In this document: positions 1 to 7,447 of the stretch, piece after piece | How the letters are laid out: every line of letters begins with the position of its first letter | Position numbering within the stretch: the first letter of the stretch is position 1 | DNA from: an uncultured beta proteobacterium | GTDB taxonomy: Bacteria > Pseudomonadota > Gammaproteobacteria > Burkholderiales > Burkholderiaceae | Direction of reading: 5' to 3' | Assembly (NCBI GenBank): GCA_903892315.1 | Contig: CAITHY010000007.1 | Location: 1-22,259, forward strand | Length of the DNA: 22,259 nt | Program-made: the position numbers and the translations under genes | Notes under the pieces: model-generated | What the model saw: the letters and a program-made list of their open reading frames with translations, nothing else | The model's database searches: none | What the model was told of the DNA's origin: nothing

Positions 1-20
1 AACTAGGCCCTTATGTAGGT

Positions 21-97
21 TGGTGCGGCTGGCAGGAATTGAACCCACGACCCCTTGGTTCGTAGCCAAGTACTCTATCCAGCTGAGCTACAGCCGC
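21..97 (-). tRNA. tRNA-Arg (anticodon ACG)
   Basis: Read on the minus strand this folds as a standard cloverleaf of 77 nt with an encoded CCA. The acceptor stem is GCGGCTG/CAGCCGC, with discriminator A before CCA (plus-strand tgg at 21-23). Bases 8-9 are TA, the D arm contains GCTC..GAGT, the anticodon stem is CTTGG/CCAAG with loop CTACGAA, and the T loop is TTCAATT. The anticodon ACG is the arginine species whose A34 is normally deaminated to inosine to read CGU, CGC and CGA. The gene is divergent from greB, with only 18 nt between them, so its promoter must lie in that gap and the start of greB. Confidence 0.97.
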
Positions 98-103
98 AAC
101 AGC

Positions 104-113
104 CATAATTATG
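104..113. promoter_or_regulatory. Shared palindromic -10 for tRNA-Arg (minus) and greB (plus)
   Basis: CATAATTATG is a perfect 10-bp palindrome in the short tRNA-greB gap. Each half reads CATAAT, 5 of 6 matches to TATAAT. On the minus strand it is preceded by TGG, an extended -10, and would start RNA about 4 nt before the mature tRNA 5' end. On the plus strand it stands 6 nt before the greB ATG at 116, which would make greB leaderless. Neither direction has a convincing -35. The placement is seen in the sequence; promoter activity is inferred. Confidence 0.55.
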
Positions 114-115
114 CC

Positions 116-616
116 ATGGAAGAGAAGAACTACATCACCCCCGCTGGTCACGAACGCATCAAGACCGAGCTCCTTCAGCTCTTGAACCTTGATAGGCCTG
201 AGGTTGTCAAGGTTGTACACTGGGCCGCGAGCAACGGTGACCGGTCTGAAAATGGGGACTATATCTACGGAAAAAAGCGTCTTAGGGAGATTGATAGACG
301 GATCCGCTTCCTGAATAAACGCCTAGAATTTGCCGTGGTTGTCGATAATTCTGCTCGAAAATCGGGTGAAAATGACGCTGAACAGGTATTTTTTGGTGCG
401 ACTGTGACCTACGCAACCCTAGAGGGTCCTCAAGCAAACAAAGAAACTGTAATCACAATCGTAGGTGTAGATGAGGTTGACCTGGATAAGGGGCATGTCA
501 GCTGGGTTTCACCAATAGCCAAAGCCTTAATCAAGTCTCGGATCGGGGACTGTGTCTTTATCCAAACACCCACCGGCCCTGCTGAAATTGAAATTCTAGA
601 CGTTCAATATTGGTAA
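116..616 (+). CDS. greB: Transcript cleavage factor GreB
   Basis: A 166-residue GreA/GreB-family protein (E. coli GreB has 158). It enters the secondary channel of RNA polymerase and stimulates cleavage of backtracked RNA. The N-terminal coiled coil carries the tip signature GDRSEN with the acidic residues that help bind catalytic magnesium, followed by YGKKRLREIDRRIRFL, which is typical of GreB. The C-terminal FKBP-like domain ends in a segment related to PIAKALI..GD.....TP.G. The open frame extends left to 20 through the opposite-strand tRNA, but that part is not credible. ATG 116 is the only sensible start, and no Shine-Dalgarno precedes it. An out-of-frame ATG lies at 111. It converges on spoT with a 3-nt gap. 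Confidence 0.95.
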   Translation: MEEKNYITPAGHERIKTELLQLLNLDRPEVVKVVHWAASNGDRSENGDYIYGKKRLREIDRRIRFLNKRLEFAVVVDNSARKSGENDAEQVFFGATVTYATLEGPQANKETVITIVGVDEVDLDKGHVSWVSPIAKALIKSRIGDCVFIQTPTGPAEIEILDVQYW

Positions 617-619
617 AGC

Positions 620-3010
620 TCAAACGGCGCGCGTGCGTGTCACACGCATCACGTCCGGGTTAGCACGCAAGCTACGCATCACCTTAGAAAGATGCAAGCG
701 GTCATAGACCTGAATCGTAAAGCGAATGGTTACCGAATCTTCTTTGAATCGATCTTCCATAGATACATTCATGATGTTCGAGTCTGCTGATGTAACGCTG
801 CTCGCCACCCTAGCCAAGACACCCTTACCCTGGCGCGTATCAATCGCTAGATCTACTTCAAACTCGCGATTGAGCTCTTTACCCCACTCAACCTCCACCC
901 ATTTATCGCTATCTTTGGAGAGCATACGCAATGCTAAAGAGCAATCGTTGGTATGGACTTGTAGGCCCTCTCCCTTACCGAGATAACCAATAATGTTATC
1001 GCCTGGGATAGGATGGCAGCAAGTCTGAAAGTGAATGGAATTACCTTCTCGGCCATCTACTAGGATGGCTTGGCGCTGATGATGATTTACCTCTTGGTTT
1101 GGTGCGACCCAGTCTGCAACACCTAAGCGCATTTGCTCTGCACCGCCCTCATCATCAATCAAAATCTTGAGACGAATAGCTAACTCCTGCGGAGATCGCC
1201 TACCTAAAGCAATATTGACGCAAGCCTCTTCGCGGGTTTTATCACCCGTCCAATGCATCAGCTTTTCCCAAATCTCTGGACTTAACAAAGCGGCATCAAC
1301 ACCCTGCTGACGCAATGCGTTTGCTAAAAGACGCTCGCCCAGTTGAAGCGATTCAGAGTAGTGCTTGGTTTTGAGCGAATGGCGTATAGAAGCGCGAGCT
1401 TTGCCAGTGCGCACAAATGCCAGCCAACCTGGATTAGGTTGTGAGCTTGCTGACGTAATGACCTCGACAATGTCGCTATTTTTTAGCTCGCTGCGCAATG
1501 GTAATTGCAAGCCATTAATTTTGACGGCTACACAGGTATTACCTAGATCACTATGAATTGAGTAAGCAAAATCTAAAGCAGTTGCACCTCGTGGTAGAGC
1601 CCTAATCTGTCCAGTTGGCGTAAATACATAAACTGCGTCTGGGAACAAATCAATTTTGACGTGCTCTAAGAATTCCTGAGAGTCGCCGCTACTGTCTTGA
1701 ATATCAATTAAGGACTGTAGCCACTGGTGAGCTCGATTTTGTACCTCACTCATATCAGGGGAGCCATCTTTATAAGCCCAATGCGCTGCTACACCGGCCT
1801 CTGCGACTGCGTGCATTTCCGTCGTACGAATTTGAAACTCAACCGGCACGCCCGAAGGGCCTAATAAAGTGGTGTGCAAGGACTGATAGCCATTTAATTT
1901 GGGGATTGCAATGTAATCCTTAAATTTACCCGGCATCGGTTTGTACAAAGAATGCAAGATACCGAGTGCGCGATAGCATTCGTCGATTGAATGTACGGTC
2001 ACCCTGAAAGCATAAACATCGAGCACCTGAGAAAAGCTTAAATGCTTAGAGCGCATCTTGGTATAGATACTAAATAGCGTCTTTTCTCGACCACGCAAAT
2101 CAACTTCTAAATTGGCTTTAGCAAAGGCCATACGAGAGGCTTGCAAAATCTTCTCAACCATTTCCTTGCGATTACCGCGCGCCCGCTTTACAGCGCCTTC
2201 AATGACCCGAAAACGCATAGGCATAGAGTAACGGAAACTGAGATCTTGTAAATCACGGTAAATCACGTTCAAACCAAGACGATGCGCGATTGGCGCGTAG
2301 ATTTCGATCGTTTCAGCGGCTACTCGACGACGTTTCTCCATGGGTACGGCGTCCAGAGTGCGCATATTATGGGTACGGTCGGCCAACTTAACCAAGATAA
2401 CGCGTACGTCTCGCGCCATTGCCATGAACATTTTGCGAAAGCTCTCGGCTTGCGCCTCTGCATGACTCTGGAACTCTAATTTATCGAGTTTGGTTAAACC
2501 TTCAACCAACTCCGCCACCTTATTGCCGAACTTTTCAACCAAATCCGCTTTGGTGCAGCCGGTATCCTCAATCACATCATGCATCAATGCGGCCATGATG
2601 GATGGCGCATCTAAGCGCCAGGTTGCGCACAACTCCGCAACCGCGACTGGATGGGTTATGTAAGGTTCGCCACTATGGCGGTATTGGCCCAAATGAGCGG
2701 CGTCAGAAAACTGAAATGCCTTTTTGACTTGCGCAATCTCTTCAGGTTTTAGATAAGAAAGCTTTGACAGCAATCCCTCAATAGAAACTACTTGATGCTT
2801 AAGAGGAAGAGTTGGGGCAGATGTGGGGCCAAACAAATGACGACTGGATTGCGCCAACAAAGTCGCAATAATCGATTTTTTACCACTTTGAACTGGTGTG
2901 TCTGGAATCGCATCCAACAACTGTGCTTGGGTAGAATCAACCGAAGCATCTTTAGGCGCGATGCTCCCTACTTTTTCCGATGTTTTGGCTAGTCCTAAAG
3001 GGAGCTCCAC
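620..3010 (-). CDS. spoT: Bifunctional (p)ppGpp synthetase/hydrolase SpoT (RSH family)
   Basis: A 796-residue long RSH enzyme that makes and degrades the stringent-response alarmone. The domains, in order, are: an N-terminal extension (about 1-80); the HD hydrolase with YITHP (H120), MHDVIEDT (H144, D145) and LADRTHNMRTL (D211), all intact, so hydrolysis should be active; the synthetase with KFKDYIAIPK.NGYQSLHT (362-380) and VEFQIRT; TGS, starting VYVFTPTG; and a C-terminal zinc-finger-like CCHPIPGD plus ACT domain ending near the last residue. Intact HD and synthetase motifs favour SpoT/Rel over monofunctional RelA. The start is GTG at 3010, fixed by AGGAG 7 nt upstream. It is the last gene of yicC-gmk-rpoZ-spoT, 15 nt after rpoZ. 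Confidence 0.96.
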   Translation of the reverse strand: MELPLGLAKTSEKVGSIAPKDASVDSTQAQLLDAIPDTPVQSGKKSIIATLLAQSSRHLFGPTSAPTLPLKHQVVSIEGLLSKLSYLKPEEIAQVKKAFQFSDAAHLGQYRHSGEPYITHPVAVAELCATWRLDAPSIMAALMHDVIEDTGCTKADLVEKFGNKVAELVEGLTKLDKLEFQSHAEAQAESFRKMFMAMARDVRVILVKLADRTHNMRTLDAVPMEKRRRVAAETIEIYAPIAHRLGLNVIYRDLQDLSFRYSMPMRFRVIEGAVKRARGNRKEMVEKILQASRMAFAKANLEVDLRGREKTLFSIYTKMRSKHLSFSQVLDVYAFRVTVHSIDECYRALGILHSLYKPMPGKFKDYIAIPKLNGYQSLHTTLLGPSGVPVEFQIRTTEMHAVAEAGVAAHWAYKDGSPDMSEVQNRAHQWLQSLIDIQDSSGDSQEFLEHVKIDLFPDAVYVFTPTGQIRALPRGATALDFAYSIHSDLGNTCVAVKINGLQLPLRSELKNSDIVEVITSASSQPNPGWLAFVRTGKARASIRHSLKTKHYSESLQLGERLLANALRQQGVDAALLSPEIWEKLMHWTGDKTREEACVNIALGRRSPQELAIRLKILIDDEGGAEQMRLGVADWVAPNQEVNHHQRQAILVDGREGNSIHFQTCCHPIPGDNIIGYLGKGEGLQVHTNDCSLALRMLSKDSDKWVEVEWGKELNREFEVDLAIDTRQGKGVLARVASSVTSADSNIMNVSMEDRFKEDSVTIRFTIQVYDRLHLSKVMRSLRANPDVMRVTRTRAV

Positions 3011-3017
3011 ACCGGAA

Positions 3018-3022
3018 CTCCT
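3018..3022 (-). promoter_or_regulatory. Ribosome binding site deciding the GTG start of spoT
   Basis: On the minus strand AGGAG lies 7 nt before GTG 3010 and just after the rpoZ stop at 3026-3028. It is the best Shine-Dalgarno in this operon and supports the long N-terminal form of SpoT. Confidence 0.8.
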
Positions 3023-3025
3023 GAA

Positions 3026-3229
3026 TTACAGAGGCACTTTGGTCAACATGTCACGGTCAGTCACACCAGCAGCTACTTCACGCAATGCAACTACGGTAGC
3101 TTTATCTCTTGACTCAACACGTGGGGAGTGACCTTGTACCAATTGGCGAGCACGATATGTCGCAGCCAAAACCAATTCAAAACGGTTTGGAATAGTTTTA
3201 AGGCAATCTTCTACAGTAATACGGGCCAT
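3026..3229 (-). CDS. rpoZ: RNA polymerase omega subunit
   Basis: A 67-residue omega subunit, which binds the beta-prime C-terminus, helps polymerase assembly, and in proteobacteria contributes to one ppGpp site. The conserved core is visible: [10 protein letters not shown], then [18 protein letters not shown], then [15 protein letters not shown]. coli omega has 91 residues; the missing part is the variable C-terminal tail, so the short form is not a truncation of the core. It lies between gmk (44-nt gap) and spoT (15-nt gap), the usual betaproteobacterial order, which couples polymerase and alarmone genes. A weak GTGAG about 7 nt upstream may serve as ribosome binding site. Confidence 0.95.
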   Translation of the reverse strand: MARITVEDCLKTIPNRFELVLAATYRARQLVQGHSPRVESRDKATVVALREVAAGVTDRDMLTKVPL

Positions 3230-3273
3230 GCTGGACTCACTTAATTTAGCTTCAATACCTATAGGATAACTGA

Positions 3274-3912
3274 TTAGACCCCAAGGCGCTTCAAAAGCGC
3301 TGGATTTCTAGCCATACTGGGGCCAGAGCGAAGACGGCTGGAGGCCAAGATATGCTTTAAATCTACCAAGGCCTGCTCAAATGAATCATTCACTACGATG
3401 TAATCCGCCTCATGGGCATGCAAAAGCTCCACATGGGCCGCTGCCAAGCGACGTTGAATCGTTGCTTCATCATCCTGACCACGCTTACGCAGACGCTCTT
3501 CTAAAGCCTCTATCGACGGCGGGAAGATGAAGATCCACTGCACAGAGGGAACTAACTTTCGAATTTGTTGAGCACCCTGCCAATCAATCTCCAACATGAC
3601 GTCACTACCCGTCTGCATTTGAGATTCAATCCAAAGCTTTGAGGTACCATAAAAATGGCCATGAACTTCTGCCCATTCTAGAAAATGCCCCTGATCACGT
3701 TCCTGTAGAAAATCTTCTTTTGTCAGAAAGCGGTAATCCTTGCCATCCACCTCACCAGGTCGTGGTGCACGCGTAGTGGTTGATAAAGACAATTTCAATC
3801 CAGCCTCATCTTTCAGCAATGCATTGACTAAAGAGGATTTTCCGGCGCCCGAGGGTGCAACAATCATCAACATGCTACCTTGATAGGATGGTGTCGGATT
3901 AGTATTAGTCAT
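3274..3912 (-). CDS. gmk: Guanylate kinase
   Basis: A 212-residue GMP kinase (E. coli 207) that converts GMP to GDP with ATP and so supplies GTP and the ppGpp precursors. The P-loop APSGAGKSS is at about residues 19-27. It is followed by [22 protein letters not shown], the GMP-binding segment, and a lid-type RLRKRGQD. The open frame extends to 3966 but would then overlap yicC by 38 nt. ATG 3912, 16 nt after the yicC stop at 3929, gives the normal family length. No clear Shine-Dalgarno is present, so translation may depend on coupling with yicC. Confidence 0.95.
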   Translation of the reverse strand: MTNTNPTPSYQGSMLMIVAPSGAGKSSLVNALLKDEAGLKLSLSTTTRAPRPGEVDGKDYRFLTKEDFLQERDQGHFLEWAEVHGHFYGTSKLWIESQMQTGSDVMLEIDWQGAQQIRKLVPSVQWIFIFPPSIEALEERLRKRGQDDEATIQRRLAAAHVELLHAHEADYIVVNDSFEQALVDLKHILASSRLRSGPSMARNPALLKRLGV

Positions 3913-3928
3913 AAATCGTGAATAAGAA

Positions 3929-4858
3929 TTACTCGAGGTTTTGAACTTGCTCACGCATTTGCTCAATGAACAACTTGAGCTCGAGAGCTGCTTGTGTGCA
4001 TTCTTCTGATACAGACTTAGAGCTTAAGGTATTGGCTTCGCGGTTGAGTTCTTGCATCAAAAAATCTAAGCGCTTACCAACAGGTCCTTTACCTGCAAGT
4101 GCGGTATCTACCGCCTGAAGGTGAGTTTTTAGGCGTGCGAACTCTTCAGCGACATCAATGCGCACTGCATAGAGAACAACCTCTTGACGAATACGCTCCA
4201 TGAGTTCGGCGCCTGCCTTGGCTTGTTCTTGAGCGGCGAGCGCTTCAGCGAGACGCTCTGTGAGCTTCTCTTGATACTGAGCGACATACTCGGGCACCTT
4301 GGGCTCAATCGCTTTTACGATATCGCGCATTTTGCCGGTAATACTGGTGAGAACACCAACCAAAGCCTTGCCTTCGGCATGACGACTCTCCATGAGAGCT
4401 GCTAGAGCTGCGCGCCCAGCCTCGACTGTGGCCGTAATCCAGCCATCTTCTTCACCGCGAGGTTCAGAAACAATGCCAGGCCAACGCAATACTTCGGCAA
4501 TACTCAATTCTTGCGCTTGTGGGAAAGCTTCTCGGGCTTTTTGTTGAAGGGTGTACAAAGCAACAAGACGGTCTGGGCTAATGGCACCCAAAGCATGCGG
4601 ATTGCTTTTAGCGGCACCTGCTGCTGCACTATTGACGCGCCAGGCCGCCCTAAACTCGACTTTTCCGCGAGATAGGCTGTGAGTAGCCATCTCTCGCAAG
4701 GCAGGCTCTGCCCCACGGCACTCGTCCGGAAGACGAAATCCCAAATCCAGAAAGCGGCTGTTCACAGCCCGACATTCCACCTGCAGATCAGCAACTACAC
4801 CCGCTCCTAGGGAGACTTGGCGAGAAGCGCTGCCATAACCAGTCATGCTCGATATCAT
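3929..4858 (-). CDS. yicC: YicC/YloC-family endoribonuclease
   Basis: A 309-residue protein of the YicC family, studied in E. coli and B. subtilis as an endoribonuclease acting on RNA, including small RNA turnover. The N-terminus MISSMTGYG is the family hallmark. ECRAVNSRFLDLGFRLP follows, and the C-terminal DUF1732 segment contains GKRLDFLMQELNREANTLSSKS with the conserved acidic and asparagine residues. It is the first gene of the minus-strand operon with gmk, rpoZ and spoT, and is divergent from rph, another RNA enzyme, across 55 bp. ATG 4858 has no Shine-Dalgarno but a -10-like hexamer 6 nt upstream. A second in-frame ATG is at 4846. Confidence 0.93.
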   Translation of the reverse strand: MISSMTGYGSASRQVSLGAGVVADLQVECRAVNSRFLDLGFRLPDECRGAEPALREMATHSLSRGKVEFRAAWRVNSAAAGAAKSNPHALGAISPDRLVALYTLQQKAREAFPQAQELSIAEVLRWPGIVSEPRGEEDGWITATVEAGRAALAALMESRHAEGKALVGVLTSITGKMRDIVKAIEPKVPEYVAQYQEKLTERLAEALAAQEQAKAGAELMERIRQEVVLYAVRIDVAEEFARLKTHLQAVDTALAGKGPVGKRLDFLMQELNREANTLSSKSVSEECTQAALELKLFIEQMREQVQNLE

Positions 4859-4864
4859 ATGGAC

Positions 4865-4893
4865 ATTGTAGTTTCATTATTGAATCAGACCAA
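4865..4893 (-). promoter_or_regulatory. Predicted sigma70 promoter of yicC, leaderless geometry
   Basis: On the minus strand TTGGTC (4888-4893) and TACAAT (4865-4870, 5 of 6 matches to TATAAT) are 17 bp apart. Six bases then separate the -10 from the ATG at 4858, so transcription would begin at or within a base of the start codon. The hexamers and spacing are seen; function is inferred. Confidence 0.55.
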
Positions 4894-4913
4894 ACCCACA
4901 GGACCCTATTTCC

Positions 4914-5654
4914 ATGAGCACAGCAAACCCAGCCAATATGGCCCGTCCTAGCGGCCGCAAGCCAACCGATTTGCGTCCGGTAACCATCTCTAGAGCCTTT
5001 ACTAAACATGCTGAGGGCTCTGTATTAATCGCTTTTGGAGATACCAAGGTGCTCTGTACGGCCAGCATCCTGGAAAAGGTACCGCCCCATAAAAAGGGCT
5101 CTGGTGAAGGCTGGGTTACCGCTGAATACGGCATGCTACCCCGCTCCACCCATACTCGCAGTGATCGCGAAGCTGCGCGCGGCAAACAATCTGGTCGCAC
5201 CCAAGAAATTCAGCGTCTTATTGGCCGCGCCATGCGTAGCGTCTTTGATTTAAAAGTGTTGGGTGAAAGAACGATTCACCTTGATTGCGATGTTTTGCAG
5301 GCCGATGGCGGTACGCGTACTGCGTCCATTACTGGCGCTTATGTCGCCGCTCGGGATGCTGTCAATCAACTTCTCAAAAGTGGCGCCCTGAGTAAAGATC
5401 CAATCATTGATAGCGTAGCTGCGATTTCTGTAGGCATCTACCAAGGTGTGCCTGTATTGGATTTGGATTATCCAGAAGACTCTTCTTGCGATACTGATAT
5501 GAATGTTGTCATGACCGGTAAAGGCGGGATGATTGAAGTACAAGGCACCGCTGAAGGTGCAGCCTTTTCTAGAGCGGAACTCAATGCACTCCTAGATTTA
5601 GCTGAACAAGGCATTCAAGAACTCACCCAAATGCAAAGTGATGTATTGCAGTAA
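4914..5654 (+). CDS. rph: Ribonuclease PH
   Basis: A 246-residue phosphorolytic 3'-5' exoribonuclease (E. coli 238) that trims tRNA precursors and other RNA ends. The visible signatures are [15 protein letters not shown] with the early basic residues, the phosphate-binding region [21 protein letters not shown], and the catalytic stretch [20 protein letters not shown]-terminal ...[20 protein letters not shown] is typical of the family. AGGA lies about 10 nt before ATG 4914; a second in-frame ATG at 4938 is less likely. It heads a plus-strand operon with rdgB (8-nt gap) and hemW (6-nt gap), and is divergent from yicC. Confidence 0.96.
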   Translation: MSTANPANMARPSGRKPTDLRPVTISRAFTKHAEGSVLIAFGDTKVLCTASILEKVPPHKKGSGEGWVTAEYGMLPRSTHTRSDREAARGKQSGRTQEIQRLIGRAMRSVFDLKVLGERTIHLDCDVLQADGGTRTASITGAYVAARDAVNQLLKSGALSKDPIIDSVAAISVGIYQGVPVLDLDYPEDSSCDTDMNVVMTGKGGMIEVQGTAEGAAFSRAELNALLDLAEQGIQELTQMQSDVLQ

Positions 5655-5662
5655 AGATCGAA

Positions 5663-6253
5663 ATGCAAAAGCTCGTTCTCGCATCCAATAATGCCGGCAA
5701 GGTAAAAGAGTTTCAGGCGCTGTTAGCGCCACTGAACTTTCAAGTGATTCCGCAAGGTGAATTGGGCATTCCTTCTGCAGAAGAGCCCTACTTCACCTTT
5801 ATGGAAAACGCCCTTGCTAAAGCAAGACATGCCAGCGCCGCATCCGGCCTACCTGCCTTAGCCGATGACTCCGGAATTTGTGCCCACGCTTTAAATGGCC
5901 AACCTGGCGTATTGTCGGCTCGCTTTGCTGGTGAGCAAGGCGATGATGCAGCTAACAATCGAAAACTCATTCAAGCATTAAAAGACCAGGCAGACCGAGG
6001 TGCTCACTATGTTTGCGCTTTAGTTTTCGTCAATAGCGCAAATGATCCGGAGCCGATCATTGTGCAGACTCGTTGGTATGGCCAGATTGTTGATCAAGCA
6101 GTTGGTAGCAATGGCTTTGGATATGACCCCCACTTCTTTCTGCAGGATCAAAACTGCACTGCGGCGCAATTAGACCCAGCGCAAAAGAACTTAATCAGTC
6201 ACCGTGGTCAAGCTTTGCGTGAACTGATAGTTCAACTCAAATCGCGCAACTAA
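5663..6253 (+). CDS. rdgB: XTP/dITP diphosphatase (RdgB/HAM1)
   Basis: A 196-residue house-cleaning nucleotide pyrophosphatase that hydrolyses dITP, ITP and XTP to monophosphates, keeping deaminated purines out of DNA and RNA. Family motifs are present in order: SNNAGKVKEF near the N-terminus for substrate binding, ENALAKARHA, the metal and base site ALADDSG (about 66-71), SARFAGE, GFGYDPHFF, and SHRGQAL near the C-terminus. The length equals E. coli RdgB (197). It begins 8 nt after the rph stop without a strong Shine-Dalgarno, so translational coupling is likely. Confidence 0.96.
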   Translation: MQKLVLASNNAGKVKEFQALLAPLNFQVIPQGELGIPSAEEPYFTFMENALAKARHASAASGLPALADDSGICAHALNGQPGVLSARFAGEQGDDAANNRKLIQALKDQADRGAHYVCALVFVNSANDPEPIIVQTRWYGQIVDQAVGSNGFGYDPHFFLQDQNCTAAQLDPAQKNLISHRGQALRELIVQLKSRN

Positions 6254-6259
6254 AATCTC

Positions 6260-7447
6260 GTGCTTAATTCAAATCCCAATAAAGTCAGCCTCACCGCATT
6301 GCCACCCCTGGCTTTGTATATTCACTTTCCTTGGTGTGAAAAGAAATGCCCATATTGCGATTTCAATTCACATCAAATTAAAGAAGGTATTAGTAAGTCT
6401 GGGTTTGATGAGCAGCGCTACATCAATGCGCTGATTGCTGACCTAGAAACGGAATTACCCAAAATTTGGGGTCGCCAGGTTCACAGTATTTTTATCGGGG
6501 GCGGCACTCCTAGTCTACTTTCGGCTACAGGCATGGATCAACTGCTTTGTGCCGTTCGCGCTCGCGTGAATCTTGAGCCCGACGCTGAAATTACGATGGA
6601 AGCCAATCCAGGATCTATTGAGGCCGATAAATTTGCGGGGTTTGCAAAGGCAGGTATTAATCGAGTTTCAATCGGCGTTCAGAGTTTTCAAGATGAGCAG
6701 CTCAAAGCCCTGGGACGTATTCATAATGGTGAGGAAGCTAGGCGAGCCATTGAGATTGCAATGAAGCACTTCAAATCGGTGAACTTAGATTTGATGTACG
6801 GACTTCCTAGGCAGACTTTAGAGTTAGCCAAAGTAGATGTTGAGACAGCACTTTCATTTAAAACTCCTCACCTGTCTTTTTACAATCTGACATTAGAGCC
6901 GAATACCTACTTCGCAAACTTTCCTCCGCCACTACCAAACGATGATGAAGTAGATGCTATTTTTGAACAGAATTTAGAATTGCTTACCAGGGCGGGCTAT
7001 CAGCGTTATGAAGTTTCTGCGTATGCGCTTAAAAACCAAGAATGCAAACACAATCTGAACTACTGGCGCTTTGGTGATTACATTGGTATTGGTGCCGGCG
7101 CTCATGGGAAGATTTCATTTCCAGACAAAATTACTCGCCAAGTAAGAGAGCGTCATCCAGAAAGTTATATGCTGGCAATGGAAACTAAGGGCAATGCATT
7201 AATTGAATCTAGAGTTCTTGAGGCCAAGGATCTGCCTTTTGAGTTTATGCTGAATACTTTAAGGCTGACTGATGGTGTTGCGACCAACACCTTTAGTGAG
7301 CGTACGGGCTTGCCTTTAAACGTGATTAGCAAAGGCTTGGCTGAAGCTAGCAACAAGCAACTTCTGGATGAAAATCCCAGTCAGCTGAAAGCTACTCTAC
7401 TAGGGATGCGCTATCTCAATAATCTGCAAGAGATGTTTTTAGACTAG
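6260..7447 (+). CDS. hemW: Radical SAM heme chaperone HemW
   Basis: A 395-residue radical SAM protein. The cluster motif is CEKKCPYC (C26, C30, C33) followed by DFNSH. Coproporphyrinogen oxidase HemN has a further cysteine after the third, which is missing here, so this is HemW. That family binds heme and delivers it to haem proteins and is often misannotated as HemN. GGGTPSLL, the SAM-binding segment EANPGS, and GVQSFQDEQLKALGR are also visible. The start is GTG 6260, 6 nt after rdgB, with no clear Shine-Dalgarno; TTG 6299 is a weaker alternative. The stop overlaps that of the converging crotonase gene. Confidence 0.93.
   Translation: MLNSNPNKVSLTALPPLALYIHFPWCEKKCPYCDFNSHQIKEGISKSGFDEQRYINALIADLETELPKIWGRQVHSIFIGGGTPSLLSATGMDQLLCAVRARVNLEPDAEITMEANPGSIEADKFAGFAKAGINRVSIGVQSFQDEQLKALGRIHNGEEARRAIEIAMKHFKSVNLDLMYGLPRQTLELAKVDVETALSFKTPHLSFYNLTLEPNTYFANFPPPLPNDDEVDAIFEQNLELLTRAGYQRYEVSAYALKNQECKHNLNYWRFGDYIGIGAGAHGKISFPDKITRQVRERHPESYMLAMETKGNALIESRVLEAKDLPFEFMLNTLRLTDGVATNTFSERTGLPLNVISKGLAEASNKQLLDENPSQLKATLLGMRYLNNLQEMFLD

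Noticed and set aside
20..115. N-terminal extension of GreB through the tRNA-Arg gene
   Set aside because: The extra 32 codons are the antisense of a well-formed tRNA and do not resemble any GreB N-terminus; the family starts at ATG 116.
3258..3265. CCTATAGG palindrome between gmk and rpoZ as a promoter or operator
   Set aside because: It is 8 bp only, and no -35/-10 pair with good match or spacing can be built around it.
3913..3966. Longer guanylate kinase start at 3966
   Set aside because: It overlaps yicC by 38 nt and adds residues absent from the family; ATG 3912 gives the normal length.
4873..4884. TTCA/TGAA inverted repeat between yicC and rph as an operator
   Set aside because: The arms are only 4 bp and AT rich, expected by chance; it lies inside the spacer of the predicted yicC promoter but nothing else supports it.
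5250..5543. 97-residue open frame on the minus strand inside rph
   Set aside because: It is a shadow of rph codons, with no ribosome site and no recognisable protein pattern; the same applies to 9465-9815 and 18192-18563.
6335..6365. Coproporphyrinogen III dehydrogenase HemN instead of HemW
   Set aside because: The motif is CX3CX2C followed by DF, without HemN's additional cysteine, and the length fits HemW.
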